Part shown: positions 46,212 to 56,067 of the stretch, piece after piece
Numbering within the stretch: the first letter of the stretch is position 1
How the letters are laid out: each line of letters starts with the position of its first letter
Origin: an uncultured bacterium
GTDB lineage: Bacteria > Krumholzibacteriota > Krumholzibacteriia > LZORAL124-64-63
Length of the DNA stretch: 64,000 nucleotides
Assembly (NCBI GenBank): GCA_903912525.1
Contig: CAIWHK010000060.1
Location: 1 to 64,000, forward strand
Reading direction: 5' to 3'
The notes under the pieces: model-generated
What the model saw: only the letters and a program-made list of their open reading frames with translations
The model's database searches: none
What the model was told of the DNA's origin: nothing
Program-made: the position numbers and the translations under genes

Positions 46212-46568
46212 ATGCCGCCGTACGACCCCGCGGGACTCGAAAGCGAGATCGGGCGCCTCGAGCGAAGCTACGCAGCCATCCGTCGCGAGTCCCCGGGCGC
46301 GCACGACCTGGCCTGCAGGTGGATCGCCGAGGCGTCCGGGCTGCGCTGGTACGTGATCGTGGCCGACGTGGTCGAAGCGGATATCGACGTGGAGCTCCTG
46401 CGGGAAGTGATCGTCGTCCGGGCCGACCGGACCTGGCCCGAGCCTGCGCTCCTGCTGGGCATCCTGCCGGTGCCGGGCGGTTTCGATCCCGGCCAGGTGG
46501 TGATCCGATTCTCCGGCGAGACCCTGGAGGTCCGCGTCCGTCGGGAACCGGACCGGAGGGCGTCGTGA
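46212..46568 (+). CDS. Hsp20/alpha-crystallin-like protein
   Basis: The 118-residue product begins 6 nt after GGGGGAG. Residues about 45-115 fit an alpha-crystallin-type domain: [11 protein letters not shown], then V-I-V-V-R-A-D, then L-P-V-P-G-G-F-D-P and [10 protein letters not shown]. The first 40 residues form a helical N-terminal arm. It is diverged but the strand order is right. The overlap GTGA with dnaJ couples the two, which supports a chaperone role: small heat-shock proteins hold unfolded chains and DnaJ-Hsp70 refolds them. Confidence 0.6.
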   Translation: MPPYDPAGLESEIGRLERSYAAIRRESPGAHDLACRWIAEASGLRWYVIVADVVEADIDVELLREVIVVRADRTWPEPALLLGILPVPGGFDPGQVVIRFSGETLEVRVRREPDRRAS

Positions 46569-47626
46569 AGGACTACTACGCGATCCTCGGCGTCGAACGC
46601 ACGGCCACGCCCGCAGAGATCAAGAAGGCGTACCGGGTCCTGGCGCTGAAGTACCATCCGGACCGGAACCTCGAGGACAAGTCGGCCGAAGCCAGATTCA
46701 AGGACCTCGCTGGAGCCTATGGCGTCCTGTCCGACGCGGGGAAGCGGCGCGAGTATGACGAGGCGCTGGCTCACCGTGACGCGCCGGGGCGCGGGGCGGC
46801 GGGTGCGCCGCCCTTCACGGGCGACGACGAGGGTATGTCGATCGAGGACATCCTGCGCCGGTTCGGCGGCGTCTTCGGTGGCGAATTCGGTGAGCGGATC
46901 CAGCGGGGTCGCGGCGCTGCGCGCGCCGGGCGCGACGCCGAGGTCGATCTCACGGTCGACTTCCGGACCGCCGCCGTCGGCGGCAAGGTCTCGGTATCCC
47001 TGTCGGGAGCGGCGCCGTGTGCGAAGTGCGGGGGACGGGGTGCCGTCGGCGACGATCCCGCGTGCGCGCCGTGCCGGGGTACGGGTCGCGTCACAGCGCA
47101 GTCGCGCGAGGACGGGCAGTTCTTCACCGTGACCAGGCCGTGTTCGCACTGCAACGGCACGGGCATCGATCCGGCCCTGGCCTGCCCGGCTTGCCGTGGC
47201 ATGGGCACGGTGGCGCGGAAGCGCGCGCTGAAGATCAGCGTCCCCGAGGGCAGCGAGGACGGGGCCTTCCTGCGCCTGGCCGGGCTTGGGGAAGCAGGGG
47301 CGGGGGGCGGCGCGCCCGGGGACCTGCTGGTGCACCTGCGGGTGTCGCCCGACCCGGTCTTCCACCGCGAGGGACGCGATGTCCACGCCGAGGTCGCGGT
47401 GCCCATGGCGATCGCCGCGCTGGGCGGCAAGGCCCCCGTGCAGACGCTTCACGGCCGGGTCAACCTGGTCATCCCGCCCGGCACATCGTCCGGCGTCAGG
47501 CTCAAGTTGCGGGACCGGGGGATCCTCGGCGGCGACCACATCGCGCGGATCATGGTCTCCGTACCGGCGGAAATGACGCCCCGGCAGCGCGAACTCATGG
47601 CCGAGTGGATGAAGGCGGGCGCCTGA
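46565..47626 (+). CDS. dnaJ: DnaJ (Hsp40) co-chaperone
   Basis: A 353-residue type I DnaJ; the GTG at 46565 follows GGAGG by 5 nt and overlaps the previous stop. The J-domain (1-68) has the H-P-D motif in K-Y-H-P-D-R-N. A Gly/Asp-rich segment follows. All four zinc-binding CxxCxGxG-type repeats are present: [24 protein letters not shown] and C-P-A-C-R-G-M-G. The C-terminal peptide-binding domains are complete. It stimulates Hsp70 (DnaK), which is not in this window. Being apart from dnaK and grpE, it may be a second DnaJ. Confidence 0.93.
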   Translation: MKDYYAILGVERTATPAEIKKAYRVLALKYHPDRNLEDKSAEARFKDLAGAYGVLSDAGKRREYDEALAHRDAPGRGAAGAPPFTGDDEGMSIEDILRRFGGVFGGEFGERIQRGRGAARAGRDAEVDLTVDFRTAAVGGKVSVSLSGAAPCAKCGGRGAVGDDPACAPCRGTGRVTAQSREDGQFFTVTRPCSHCNGTGIDPALACPACRGMGTVARKRALKISVPEGSEDGAFLRLAGLGEAGAGGGAPGDLLVHLRVSPDPVFHREGRDVHAEVAVPMAIAALGGKAPVQTLHGRVNLVIPPGTSSGVRLKLRDRGILGGDHIARIMVSVPAEMTPRQRELMAEWMKAGA

Positions 47627-47723
47627 GGCGGCGCGCGCCGACCCGTGGCAGGTGACAGTCGTGCCATTGATGCCTACTATGCGTCGGCAACAGTGATGCA
47701 TGGACACGTCGGGAGGATCCACG

Positions 47724-48899
47724 ATGGCAATGGGTGGCGGTGGCGGCAGGCGGGTGCGCAACGGGATCATCATCGGCGTCGCCGTACTGGTGGCGGTCGC
47801 GCTGGTTGCGCGCGCACTCGCGGGCACGCGCGTGGCCGTGGTGCGCGCCGAGCGGCGCCCCCTGGTGCAGAAGATCGTGGCCAACGGGCGCGTGAACGTG
47901 CCGGTGCGCGTGCAACTGGGTACGCAGGCGGGCGGCGTGCTGGCGCGGCTCCTGGTGGACCAGGGCGACAGCGTGAAGGCCGGGCAGCTGCTGGCCGAGC
48001 TGGTGCCCGACGAGGCGACCGCCGGCGTGGCGCGGGCCGCCGCGCGGCTGCAGCAGGTGCGCGAGCTGGACCTGCGCGTGGCCCAGGAAGACCTCCGGCA
48101 GGCCGAGGTGGCGCTCAGGCAGGCCGAGCGGCAGTTACAGCGCCTGCGCGACCTGGACGACGGGATCTCGGCGCAGGAACTGGAAGAGGCGCAGGATGCG
48201 CGCGACCTGGCGGCGAGCCGGCGCGACGGTGCGACCGCGCGCGTGCGCGGCAACAGCGCGGGCGGCAGCAATGAGCGGCTGGCGGCGGCCGACCTGGCGG
48301 CGGCGCAGGCGAAGCTGGAGCAGACGCGCATCACCTCGCCGGTCGACGGCGTGGTGCTCAAGCGGCTCGCCCAGCCCGGCGACATGGTCACCGCCGGCAG
48401 CGGCGTGCTGGACGTGGCGCCGGCCGGGCGCACCTGGCTGGTCGTGCAGCCGGAAGAGAAGAACCTCGCCTTCCTGCGCGTGGGCCAGCAGGCCCTGGCC
48501 TCGGCCGACGCGTATCCCGACAGCGTGTTCGAGGCCCGCATCACCCGCGTGGCGCCCGCGGTGGACCCGGCCCGCGGCACCGTCGAGGTGGAACTGGTCG
48601 TGGACCGGCCGCCGACGTTCCTGCGGCCGGACATGACGGTGTCGATCGCCGTCGAGGTCGCGCGCAACGAGGCGGCGCTGGTGCTGCCCGGCGAAGTGGT
48701 GCGCGACGCCGACGGCTCGCCGTGGGTCCTGGCCGTGCGCGGGGGGCGCGCCGAGCACCGGGCCGTCGGCCTGGGCCTGCGGGGCGAAGGCATGGTCGAG
48801 ATCACGTCGGGGCTCGAGGCAGGCGACGCCGTCGTGCCCGTCGAGGCCGTGCGCATCAAGCCGGGCGCCCGCGTGCGCGCGGCCTCCGGTGACTCGTGA
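47724..48899 (+). CDS. MacA-like periplasmic adaptor (HlyD family)
   Basis: A 391-residue adaptor. The ATG at 47724 follows GGGAGG by 7 nt; an upstream ATG at 47700 lacks a site. One N-terminal membrane anchor (G-I-I-I-G-V-A-V-L-V-A-V-A) is followed by the lipoyl-like half-motif V-L-A-R-L-L-V-D-Q-G-D-S-V-K-A-G-Q, a coiled-coil hairpin (about residues 105-190) and T-R-I-T-S-P-V-D-G-V-V, which closes the lipoyl domain. The beta-barrel and membrane-proximal domains follow. It links an inner-membrane ABC transporter to an outer-membrane channel. The permease and ATPase follow directly. Confidence 0.9.
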   Translation: MAMGGGGGRRVRNGIIIGVAVLVAVALVARALAGTRVAVVRAERRPLVQKIVANGRVNVPVRVQLGTQAGGVLARLLVDQGDSVKAGQLLAELVPDEATAGVARAAARLQQVRELDLRVAQEDLRQAEVALRQAERQLQRLRDLDDGISAQELEEAQDARDLAASRRDGATARVRGNSAGGSNERLAAADLAAAQAKLEQTRITSPVDGVVLKRLAQPGDMVTAGSGVLDVAPAGRTWLVVQPEEKNLAFLRVGQQALASADAYPDSVFEARITRVAPAVDPARGTVEVELVVDRPPTFLRPDMTVSIAVEVARNEAALVLPGEVVRDADGSPWVLAVRGGRAEHRAVGLGLRGEGMVEITSGLEAGDAVVPVEAVRIKPGARVRAASGDS

Positions 48900-50164
48900 T
48901 GCCCTTCGAGTGGTTCGTCGCCCTGCGTTACCTGCGCGAGGGGCGCATCCAGACGGTGCTGATCCTCCTGGGCGTCTCCACGGGCGTGGGCGTGATCATC
49001 TTCCTGTCGGCGCTCATCACCGGGCTGCAGTCGAGCCTCATCGAGAACACGCTGGGCTCGCAGGCGCACGTGGTCGTGCGTCCGCCCGAGGAAATGCCGC
49101 GCCTGTTGCATGACGGCCGCGTCGAGGGGACCGACCCCGCGGCCGTGGCGCGCGGGCTGGCGCCGGGCGAGGATGCGCTGGCCGTGCGGCTGGAGAAGCC
49201 GGCGCAGCGGCTGCGCTCGATCAACCAGTGGCCGCAGGTGATGCGCGACATCGAGAAGGTGAACGGGGTCACCGCCGTGTCGCCGCTGGTGGCGGGCTCG
49301 GCATTCGTCACGCGCGGCGAGGCCACGCGGTCGGTGGCATTGCGGGGCATCGACCCCGAACGGTTCACGCGCATCATCGACATGCCGTCCCGGATGGCGA
49401 CCGGCGTGTTTCGGGTGGAAGGCACCGAGGCCGTGATCGGCACGGGGCTGGCGATGGACCTGGGCGTGCGCATCGGTGACCGCATCCGCGTGCTGACCGC
49501 CGAGGGGCGCACCGACGTCTTCACGATCGCCGGCATCTTCGACCTGCAAAACAAGGGCGTGAACGACAGCTGGGTGTTGGTGTCGCTCAAGAGCGCGCAG
49601 AACCTGCTCGACCTGTCGGGCGGCATTTCGGCCATCGAGATGCGCGTGGAGAAGATCTTCGCGGCCGAGTCGATCGCGCAATCCGTGGCGCGGCGGACCG
49701 GGCTCATCGCCGAGAGCTGGATGGCATTGAACGGCCAGCTGCTGGTCGGGCTGCGGTCGCAGAGCAGCAGCAGCACCATGATCCAGGCCTTCGTCGTCGT
49801 GGCCGTGGCCCTGGGCATCGCCAGCGTGCTGGTGGTGTGGGTGGTGCAGAAGAACCGCGAGATCGGCATCCTGCGCGCGTTCGGCACGACCAGGCGGCAG
49901 ATCCTGCGGGTGTTCCTCATCCAGGGGCTGCTGCTCGGGGCGGCCGGCTGGATCGTGGGCGTAGGCATCGGCACGGTGTTGTCGCTCATCTTCGCGAGCC
50001 TGGCCACCAATCCCGACGGTTCACCCACGTTCCCGGTCAACCTCTCGGCGCAGTTGTTCCTGGGCACGTTCGCCATGGCGCTGAGCGTGGGGCTGCTTTC
50101 GGCAACGGCGCCGGCGCGGCGCGCGGCGGCCCTCGATCCGGCGGAGGCCATCCACCATGGCTGA
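48899..50164 (+). CDS. ABC transporter permease, MacB/FtsX type
   Basis: A 421-residue permease. An N-terminal membrane helix ([15 protein letters not shown]) is followed by a large periplasmic domain (about 45-280) and three C-terminal helices including [12 protein letters not shown] and the [13 protein letters not shown] motif of FtsX/MacB permeases. Topology is 1+3 with the periplasmic domain between, as in MacB. ATG 48899 shares the A of the previous TGA stop; GTG 48896 is an alternative. In MacB-like systems this domain handles substrate transfer without membrane flux. The ATPase is encoded separately next. Confidence 0.9.
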   Translation: MPFEWFVALRYLREGRIQTVLILLGVSTGVGVIIFLSALITGLQSSLIENTLGSQAHVVVRPPEEMPRLLHDGRVEGTDPAAVARGLAPGEDALAVRLEKPAQRLRSINQWPQVMRDIEKVNGVTAVSPLVAGSAFVTRGEATRSVALRGIDPERFTRIIDMPSRMATGVFRVEGTEAVIGTGLAMDLGVRIGDRIRVLTAEGRTDVFTIAGIFDLQNKGVNDSWVLVSLKSAQNLLDLSGGISAIEMRVEKIFAAESIAQSVARRTGLIAESWMALNGQLLVGLRSQSSSSTMIQAFVVVAVALGIASVLVVWVVQKNREIGILRAFGTTRRQILRVFLIQGLLLGAAGWIVGVGIGTVLSLIFASLATNPDGSPTFPVNLSAQLFLGTFAMALSVGLLSATAPARRAAALDPAEAIHHG

Positions 50165-50900
50165 CCTGATCACGGCCGGCCGGGCGGCGACGAAGTCGGA
50201 CGGCACGCAACCGGTGGTCCTGCTTGAGCAGGTCACGCGCGATTTTGGCGAATCGGTGATCACCCGCGTGCTCAAGGGCATCGACTTCCGGCTCGAGACC
50301 GGGGAGTTCACCGCGCTGACCGGGCCGTCCGGATCCGGCAAGAGCACGTTGCTGAACCTGATCGGGTTGCTGGACCGCGCCACCAGTGGGCGCGTGTGCC
50401 TGGACGGCGTCGACACCGCGGGTCTGGACGACACTGCACTGACGCGCCTGCGCGGGCGCTCCATCGGGTTCGTCTTCCAGTTCCACCACCTGCTGCCCGC
50501 GTTCACGGCGGTGGAGAACGTGATGCTGCCGGGCATCGCACGCGACGGGCGGCCCAGCGAGGCGCTGCGCAAGCAGGCCGAACAGATGCTCGTCCGCATG
50601 GGCATGGCCGACCGGCTGCGCTTCAAGCCCGGCCAGTTGTCGGGCGGCCAGCAGCAGCGCGTGGCGATCGCGCGGGCGCTGTGCCTGGGGCCGAAGCTCA
50701 TCCTGGCCGACGAGCCGACGGGCAACCTCGACACCGCCGCCAGCGACCAGGTCTTCGACCTGATGCGGCAGATCAACCGCGAAGAGCACGCGGCCTTCCT
50801 GGTCGTGACACACGACCCGAGCATTGCGGCGCGGTGTGATCGCGTGGTGGAGCTGGTCGACGGCAACATCGTCAGCGACCGTGCGCCGGTGCGGGCCTGA
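50157..50900 (+). CDS. ABC transporter ATP-binding protein (LolD/MacB family)
   Basis: A 247-residue ATPase with Walker [10 protein letters not shown], signature L-S-G-G-Q-Q-Q-R, Walker [13 protein letters not shown] and the H-loop V-T-H-D. It overlaps the permease by 8 bp. Adaptor, permease and ATPase together form an inner-membrane export system of the MacAB/LolCDE class; no TolC-like channel is encoded nearby. Likely substrates are lipoproteins, antibiotics or peptides, but nothing in the sequence decides. Confidence 0.95.
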   Translation: MADLITAGRAATKSDGTQPVVLLEQVTRDFGESVITRVLKGIDFRLETGEFTALTGPSGSGKSTLLNLIGLLDRATSGRVCLDGVDTAGLDDTALTRLRGRSIGFVFQFHHLLPAFTAVENVMLPGIARDGRPSEALRKQAEQMLVRMGMADRLRFKPGQLSGGQQQRVAIARALCLGPKLILADEPTGNLDTAASDQVFDLMRQINREEHAAFLVVTHDPSIAARCDRVVELVDGNIVSDRAPVRA

Positions 50901-50977
50901 CCAACTGCTCGCGTCCGTTGTTGGGGCGCACCTGGCCGCGGCTCAGCGCGTTGCCGCCGCAGCCCGGCGCCGGGTCC

Positions 50978-53683
50978 TCACCGGGTCTTTTCCAGCACCG
51001 CGCCGACCGCCGTCCGCGTCGTGTCCGCCACCACGGTCCAGGCCGCGGCATCGAGTGCGAACAGGCGCGGCGCCCTTTCGGCCAGCAGGGCCGGGCGCAG
51101 CGTGCACACATCACCCAGCGGATCGGCAGGCACGGCGCCGAAGAGGCCGCAATTCACCAGCAGGTCCCGCGCCCACTCCGGGTCGCCGAGACGGGCGGCG
51201 AGCATGCCGGCCATCCTGAGGCGGGCGCGCGCTTCCTCGTCCGCGTCGACCGGTCGGGCCCGCAAGGCGGCGGACTGGTCCAGCACCAGGGACAGCACGC
51301 CGGCCGTGTGTCGCACCGGCGCCACGACGTCGATTTCGGGCATCACCTGCGCGCCGACCGGGACCATGCCCACCTGGATGCTGAGCGAATCGAACCCGGA
51401 CTCGGCGGCGGCGATCCGAAGTCGGGATGCGAGTACCTCGTTGATCGTTTCCAGGTCCAGGCAGTCGAGGCCGTTCGTCGCCCCGATGCCGCCGCCCGCG
51501 TAGGACACCGTGATCTCGGCCACCTCTGCCGACGGGTTGTGGAACACGCGCCCGGAAGTGCCGGGACGCGGGGCGGGCAGGCTGGGCCCCGGCTCGCGCT
51601 GCGGCGGCATGAGCCGGCCGAACGTGCCATTGAGGCAACGTTCGACCTCCGGAAGCGTCAGGCTGCCCACGGCCACGAGGACCAGGTTGTCCGTTGCGCA
51701 GACCTTGTGGCTCAGCGCCTCGGCCAAGGTCAGGCTCCAGTTCGCGATGCTCTCCGCTTCCGGCTGCGACCAGTGGGCCATGGCATGGTCGGGCCCGAGG
51801 ATGCGGCCGAAACGCCACGCTGTCGCTCGGTTGGGCGCCATCCCGCTTCCCTCCGTGGCCCAGCCCACGGCAGTCTCCGCGATCGACGCGAAGGCATAGT
51901 TGTTCAGGCCGCTGCGCTTCATCCGCTTGTGCATGGCGGCCACCACATCGCACGCTTCGTCCGCGGCGCCGTCGGCGGCGATGGTCATCGAGTGGGGCGT
52001 GACGTCGAGGTGCGTGTTCATGCCGAGGTAGTCGCCCACGGGCGCCACGGCGGCGTCGATCGGCTTGTAGGCCCAGTTGACGGCGTGCTCATAGTGATGG
52101 ATGCGCCCGGCATGGCGCGCTTCGCGGCCCTGGAACAGGCAGGGGAACGACCTGACGCCGCCCAGGCTGAATTCCTCAGCGCCCGGCAGCGTGACCACGC
52201 GCACGGGGATGCCGTTGGGGAGCGTCAACGCCGCCGACCGGCCCAGGGGAACGGCCCGGGCGGCCGCGAGGACCGGCGCGATGAGATCCGCCGTGAGCCT
52301 GTCGCGGGTGCGGCGGAACTCAAGGTACGGATTCACCCGCAAACGCAGGACGTCGCGCCAATCGTACTCCCTGGGCTTGCTGTGCCCCAGGGCGAAGGCC
52401 GCGTAGCCGCGCTCGGGCGTGAAGTACCTGGTGAAGTACGAGGCGACGCGCGCGTGGGCAATCGTGTCGACGACCGCGGCCAGCGTGTCTGCATCGGGAA
52501 GCTCGGCATCGGCGGCGAGGCGCTGGGCCCGCCATTCGGCGCGCTTTCGCGGCTTCGCCGCCAGTTCCCGCAGGTCCTCCACGTTCGCCTTTCGGCTGCG
52601 CTCGAAGCTCCACGAGTCTTCGACGTTGCGCACCATCCGCCGACCCGACTCCCAGTACATCCCGAGGGCCGACTTGGCGGCCTCTGCTTCCCGGCGATCC
52701 TTGATGCCCACGTACTGGACGGTGCAGGTCAGCAGGGCTTCGTTCCCATAGAACTGCAGGAGCGGCCGGGCGTTCTCACGCTCCATGATGGTCCGGGCCA
52801 GATGGGCCATGGCGACGTCCTCGGTCGTCTCGCACGGGAGGCGAAAGCCGATGGCGAGAAAGTCGTCGGCCTGGTCGGTCTTCGTGGTCCAGCAGGGACC
52901 CGGGACCGGGGGCGGGGGCATGGGGCGGGGCTCCATCGCCCCGGGCGTGCCGGGCAGGGCGCCGAGTCCCGTGGCGACGATCGCCGCCACTTCGGCCTCG
53001 GTGACGGGGCCGCTGACCATGACGACCGTGTGCTCGGGTCGGAAGGATTCGGCGATGAATGCCGCGACATCGTCGCCGGTGACGGCGTCGATGTCGCCGG
53101 GGTAGCCCAGCAGGGGATCGCCCGTGGAATCGCCGGCCCCGTAGGCCAGGGCCGCCACGCGCCGGCCGAGGGCATCGGTGATGGCGAATTCTTCGTAGAG
53201 ATTGAATTCGCCCAGCACCCGCCGACGCTGCGTCTCGAGATCGTCGCCGGTCGGCTGCAACCGGGCGAACCGGTCGGCCTCGAGCGCCAGCGCCTGCGGC
53301 AGGCGGGACGGGATGCACCCGCTCCACAGGTGGATCCGCTCGAGCGACGTGTCGGCCCCGAAATCACCGACGTTCATCGACAGCGAATCGACCAGGCTGC
53401 CGTCGGGCGCGCCTGCGGACGAGCAGAACATCAGGTGCTCGACCACGTGGGCCAGCCCCGGCTTGCGCGCGGCGCCCCGCAGCGAGACATAGACATCGAC
53501 CTGGGCGGTCGCCGACTCGGGCTGGGGCAGGACCAGCAGGCGCAGGCCGTTGGGAAACGTCGTGAGGCTGGTCGTGGCGGTTTCCGCGGCCCCGGCGGCT
53601 GCTGCGGCCAGCCACAGCGCCCCGAGGACGAGCCCCGCAAGGCGGGTCAGGGGCGATCCCTTGGCAACGTCGGCACGGCGCAC
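50978..53683 (-). CDS. Secreted M16-family zinc metallopeptidase (two-domain)
   Basis: A 901-residue protein starting at GTG 53683, which lies 6 nt after GGAGG and opens directly with a signal peptide (L-T-R-L-A-G-L-V-L-G-A-L-W-L-A-A-A-A-A-G). The first M16 half has the inverted zinc motif H-V-V-E-H, with the third ligand probably in G-E-F-N-L-Y-E-E-F. A second M16-like half begins near L-P-N-G-I-P-V-R-V and ends near residue 900. The second half lacks the HxxEH motif, as in many pitrilysin-type dimers. Longer upstream in-frame starts lack a ribosome-binding site. Degrades peptides outside the cytoplasm by family. Confidence 0.9.
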   Translation of the reverse strand: MRRADVAKGSPLTRLAGLVLGALWLAAAAAGAAETATTSLTTFPNGLRLLVLPQPESATAQVDVYVSLRGAARKPGLAHVVEHLMFCSSAGAPDGSLVDSLSMNVGDFGADTSLERIHLWSGCIPSRLPQALALEADRFARLQPTGDDLETQRRRVLGEFNLYEEFAITDALGRRVAALAYGAGDSTGDPLLGYPGDIDAVTGDDVAAFIAESFRPEHTVVMVSGPVTEAEVAAIVATGLGALPGTPGAMEPRPMPPPPVPGPCWTTKTDQADDFLAIGFRLPCETTEDVAMAHLARTIMERENARPLLQFYGNEALLTCTVQYVGIKDRREAEAAKSALGMYWESGRRMVRNVEDSWSFERSRKANVEDLRELAAKPRKRAEWRAQRLAADAELPDADTLAAVVDTIAHARVASYFTRYFTPERGYAAFALGHSKPREYDWRDVLRLRVNPYLEFRRTRDRLTADLIAPVLAAARAVPLGRSAALTLPNGIPVRVVTLPGAEEFSLGGVRSFPCLFQGREARHAGRIHHYEHAVNWAYKPIDAAVAPVGDYLGMNTHLDVTPHSMTIAADGAADEACDVVAAMHKRMKRSGLNNYAFASIAETAVGWATEGSGMAPNRATAWRFGRILGPDHAMAHWSQPEAESIANWSLTLAEALSHKVCATDNLVLVAVGSLTLPEVERCLNGTFGRLMPPQREPGPSLPAPRPGTSGRVFHNPSAEVAEITVSYAGGGIGATNGLDCLDLETINEVLASRLRIAAAESGFDSLSIQVGMVPVGAQVMPEIDVVAPVRHTAGVLSLVLDQSAALRARPVDADEEARARLRMAGMLAARLGDPEWARDLLVNCGLFGAVPADPLGDVCTLRPALLAERAPRLFALDAAAWTVVADTTRTAVGAVLEKTR

Positions 53684-53742
53684 GGCGGACCTCCGGTTGG
53701 CTTGCCTCATCGTCGCTGCCGCCGCCGTGGCGCGCGACATCT

Positions 53743-55377
53743 TCACGATGCGCGGACGAACACCCTGAGCACCACCCGCGCCCGCGAAGCGCCCACGTAC
53801 ACGAACCGGCGCCAGTTCTCGGCATCGTACACCCGGCTCGGCTCGCCGATGCCCACCAGCAGCACCGCGTCGGCTTCCAGGCCCTTGAACTTGTGCACGG
53901 TCGAGTAGCGGATGGTGTTCGGCGCGTCCGGGTCGGCGACATCGCGCACGGTGAAGTTGCCCAGCTTGCGCACGTCGGCGAACGACGAGTTCTCCAGCTT
54001 GTGCGCGCCGAGCATCACCACCTGCGCCGGCGCCAGCCCCTGTTCGTGGATCAGCTCGTGCAGGGCGCGGCGAACGGCGTCGCGCTCGGCCTCGGGCGTC
54101 GCCACCTCCACGACGACCGGGGCCGGGCCCTCGGGCAGGCCGCGCAGGCCAGCCTCGTCGCCCTGGCCGATCGCCGCGCGCGCGTAGGCTGCGATGGGGC
54201 GCGTGTTGCGGCAGTTGCGGCGCAGGCGATACACCGGCTCGGTGAACGGCAACTGCACCTCGCGGCCGTAGAGGTTCTGCTGGTCGTCCAGGAACAGCTG
54301 CAGGCGCGAGGCGTCGCGGTCGGCCAGCAGTTCCTCGACCAGCAGCCACCAGTCGGGCTCGAAGTCCTGCGCCTCGTCGACCAGCACGGCGTCGAAGCGG
54401 CGGCGGGTCTTCGGCAGGGCGGACAAGGCGTCGTCGGCCAGGCGGGCCCAGCGGCCCGGCTCACCCTCGGGGGGCGCCGGCAGGCCGGCCTCGGCGAGCA
54501 GCGCCAGGCAGTGGTCGTGGAACGTGGCGGCGGTGACGTGGTCGATCACGTCGGCCAGCTGCTCGCGCAGGTGGGCGGCCAGCGGGCGGTTGAAGCACAG
54601 CACCAGGACGCGCTTGCCCTCGGCGGCCAGGCGCCGGGCCTCGGCGACGATCAACAGCGACTTGCCGGTGCCGGCGCCGCCGCGCACGACCAGGCGCTTG
54701 TTGTCGGCCAGGCCTTCCAGCAGTTCGGCCTGCTCCCCGGTCAGGCGGACCAGTTCGCGGTTGGCCAGCGCGATGGTCGGCGCCAGCGTCGCCACCAGGC
54801 GGAACGAGGGCTTCAGCACGTCGAGCACCGAGCTGACCACGTCCGGACGCGGCGCGCGCAGCGCCTCGCCGAAGCGGCCCAGCACCCTGATGACGCGGGA
54901 CTGCGCGTCGTCGAGGTCCTGCTCGAGCAGGAGCAGGTCCTTGTCCATGTCCGGCCGCAGGGTGCCGCGCACGGCGCGCGCGTCGGGAAACGCCACGGCG
55001 TAACCGAACGCCATGGCCGACTGCCGCCAGGGCTGCGAGCGGTCGCCCAACAGCTTGTCCAGGTAGTGCGCGCTGCGCCGTGCCTGCGCGAAGGGGTCGG
55101 TCAGGGGCGCGCCGTCGTCGAAGCGCCACTGGTCGGTGGCGCCGTTGTACTCGGGCAGCCCCGACTTGGCCTCGAGCGCCAGCATCCCGTAGCGCGGGTG
55201 CAGGAGCACGAAGTCGCACTCGCCCTGCTGCAGGCGCAGCCGTTCGCCGTCGAGCCAGGGCAGCGTGTGCAGGACGGTCCAGTCATCGTCGAGATAGTCC
55301 TGCAGGCGGTAGTACAGGAACGACTCGGCGTGGCTCGTCGTGGCCGCGTCAAAGCGGTCGGGGATCATGCGGGCCAT
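53743..55377 (-). CDS. NERD domain / UvrD-type helicase
   Basis: A 544-residue protein. The N-terminal 120 residues form a NERD nuclease-related domain (E-C-D-F-V-L-L-H-P-R-Y-G-M-L-A-L-E-A-K-S). A superfamily I helicase follows: Walker A G-G-A-G-T-G-K-S, Walker B V-L-V-D-E-A-Q-D-F, and R-N-C-R-N-T-R and V-Y-V-G-A-S-R-A-R in domain 2. The fused form is known in many bacteria, with DNA repair or defence roles proposed. GAGGT lies before the ATG. It ends 59 bp before the M16 gene. No partner genes typical of a defence island adjoin it. Confidence 0.88.
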   Translation of the reverse strand: MARMIPDRFDAATTSHAESFLYYRLQDYLDDDWTVLHTLPWLDGERLRLQQGECDFVLLHPRYGMLALEAKSGLPEYNGATDQWRFDDGAPLTDPFAQARRSAHYLDKLLGDRSQPWRQSAMAFGYAVAFPDARAVRGTLRPDMDKDLLLLEQDLDDAQSRVIRVLGRFGEALRAPRPDVVSSVLDVLKPSFRLVATLAPTIALANRELVRLTGEQAELLEGLADNKRLVVRGGAGTGKSLLIVAEARRLAAEGKRVLVLCFNRPLAAHLREQLADVIDHVTAATFHDHCLALLAEAGLPAPPEGEPGRWARLADDALSALPKTRRRFDAVLVDEAQDFEPDWWLLVEELLADRDASRLQLFLDDQQNLYGREVQLPFTEPVYRLRRNCRNTRPIAAYARAAIGQGDEAGLRGLPEGPAPVVVEVATPEAERDAVRRALHELIHEQGLAPAQVVMLGAHKLENSSFADVRKLGNFTVRDVADPDAPNTIRYSTVHKFKGLEADAVLLVGIGEPSRVYDAENWRRFVYVGASRARVVLRVFVRAS

Positions 55378-55618
55378 GGATACCTCGTCTGATGGAGGAC
55401 GCGGGAGCCAGCATACCACGGGGCCTGTGGATCGTCGCGCCTGCCGTCCGGGGCCTGCCGGGCGGGGACCAGGACGCCGGCAGGCAGCTTGTGGCCCATT
55501 TAATCTGTTGTGAAACAACGAGATGCGATTTTTCCCGAATATTCCTAAATATTAGTCATTGCTTTACGACAGTACAGGTGTATTATATCCGCATCCACCC
55601 CAACCCTGGAGCCCGAAG
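55378..55618. promoter_or_regulatory. Divergent AT-rich regulatory region before the MerR-like gene
   Basis: Lying between the helicase and MerR-like genes, it has a -35-like TTGCTT (55559-55564) and -10-like TATTAT (55581-55586) with a 16-nt spacer. Two palindromes lie upstream: GTTGT-GAA-ACAAC (55507-55519) and AATATT-CCTA-AATATT (55538-55553). The GC content is far lower than in the flanking genes. Autoregulation by the adjacent MerR-like protein is inferred from position. Confidence 0.5.
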
Positions 55619-56065
55619 ATGACGATCGCGCCGCCCCCGGAACACTGCGAGCCGACCGGCCGCCGCTTTTCGCTGGAGGACCTGTCGGGCCTGACCGGCC
55701 TGAGCGCGCGCACGATCCGCTTCTACATCCAGGAGGGCGTCGTCGACCGGCCGGAGGGGATCCGGCGCGGCGCCTGGTACACCGAGCGGCACCTCGAACA
55801 GCTGCTGATGATACGCCGCTGGCAGGCCGCCGGCCTGTCGCTCGACCGCATCCGTGAACTTGTGCATCGACACGCGGACGATGTCGATGTGCCGCCGGTC
55901 CGTCGTCGTCCGGGAGATATCGAAGTGTGGAGTCATATCGCGCTGGCCGAGGGGCTCGAGCTGTTGATCGAGCCCGGCCGCGCCGGACTGTCGCCGGAGC
56001 AGTTGCGCCGGCTGGCGGTCGAATGTGTCCAGGTCGCCGACCGCATCCGGTCAGGCAAGGAGTAG
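55619..56065 (+). CDS. MerR-like transcriptional regulator
   Basis: A 148-residue protein beginning with the winged helix-turn-helix of MerR regulators: residues 20-90 contain L-S-A-R-T-I-R-F-Y-I-Q-E-G and W-Y-T-E-R-H-L-E-Q-L-L-M-I-R-R-W. There is no effector-binding cysteine pattern, so it is not a metal sensor like MerR itself. The C-terminal half is helical. The next gene begins almost immediately, with its AAGGAG inside this gene's end. The pair MerR-like regulator plus VIT/VWA protein is a recurrent arrangement; the signal sensed is unknown. Confidence 0.82.
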   Translation: MTIAPPPEHCEPTGRRFSLEDLSGLTGLSARTIRFYIQEGVVDRPEGIRRGAWYTERHLEQLLMIRRWQAAGLSLDRIRELVHRHADDVDVPPVRRRPGDIEVWSHIALAEGLELLIEPGRAGLSPEQLRRLAVECVQVADRIRSGKE

Positions 56066-56067
56066 GC

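Noticed and set aside
53743-55377. NERD-helicase as the core of a phage-defence system
   Set aside because: Neighbours are an M16 peptidase and a divergent regulator; no nuclease, methylase or toxin-like partner is present.
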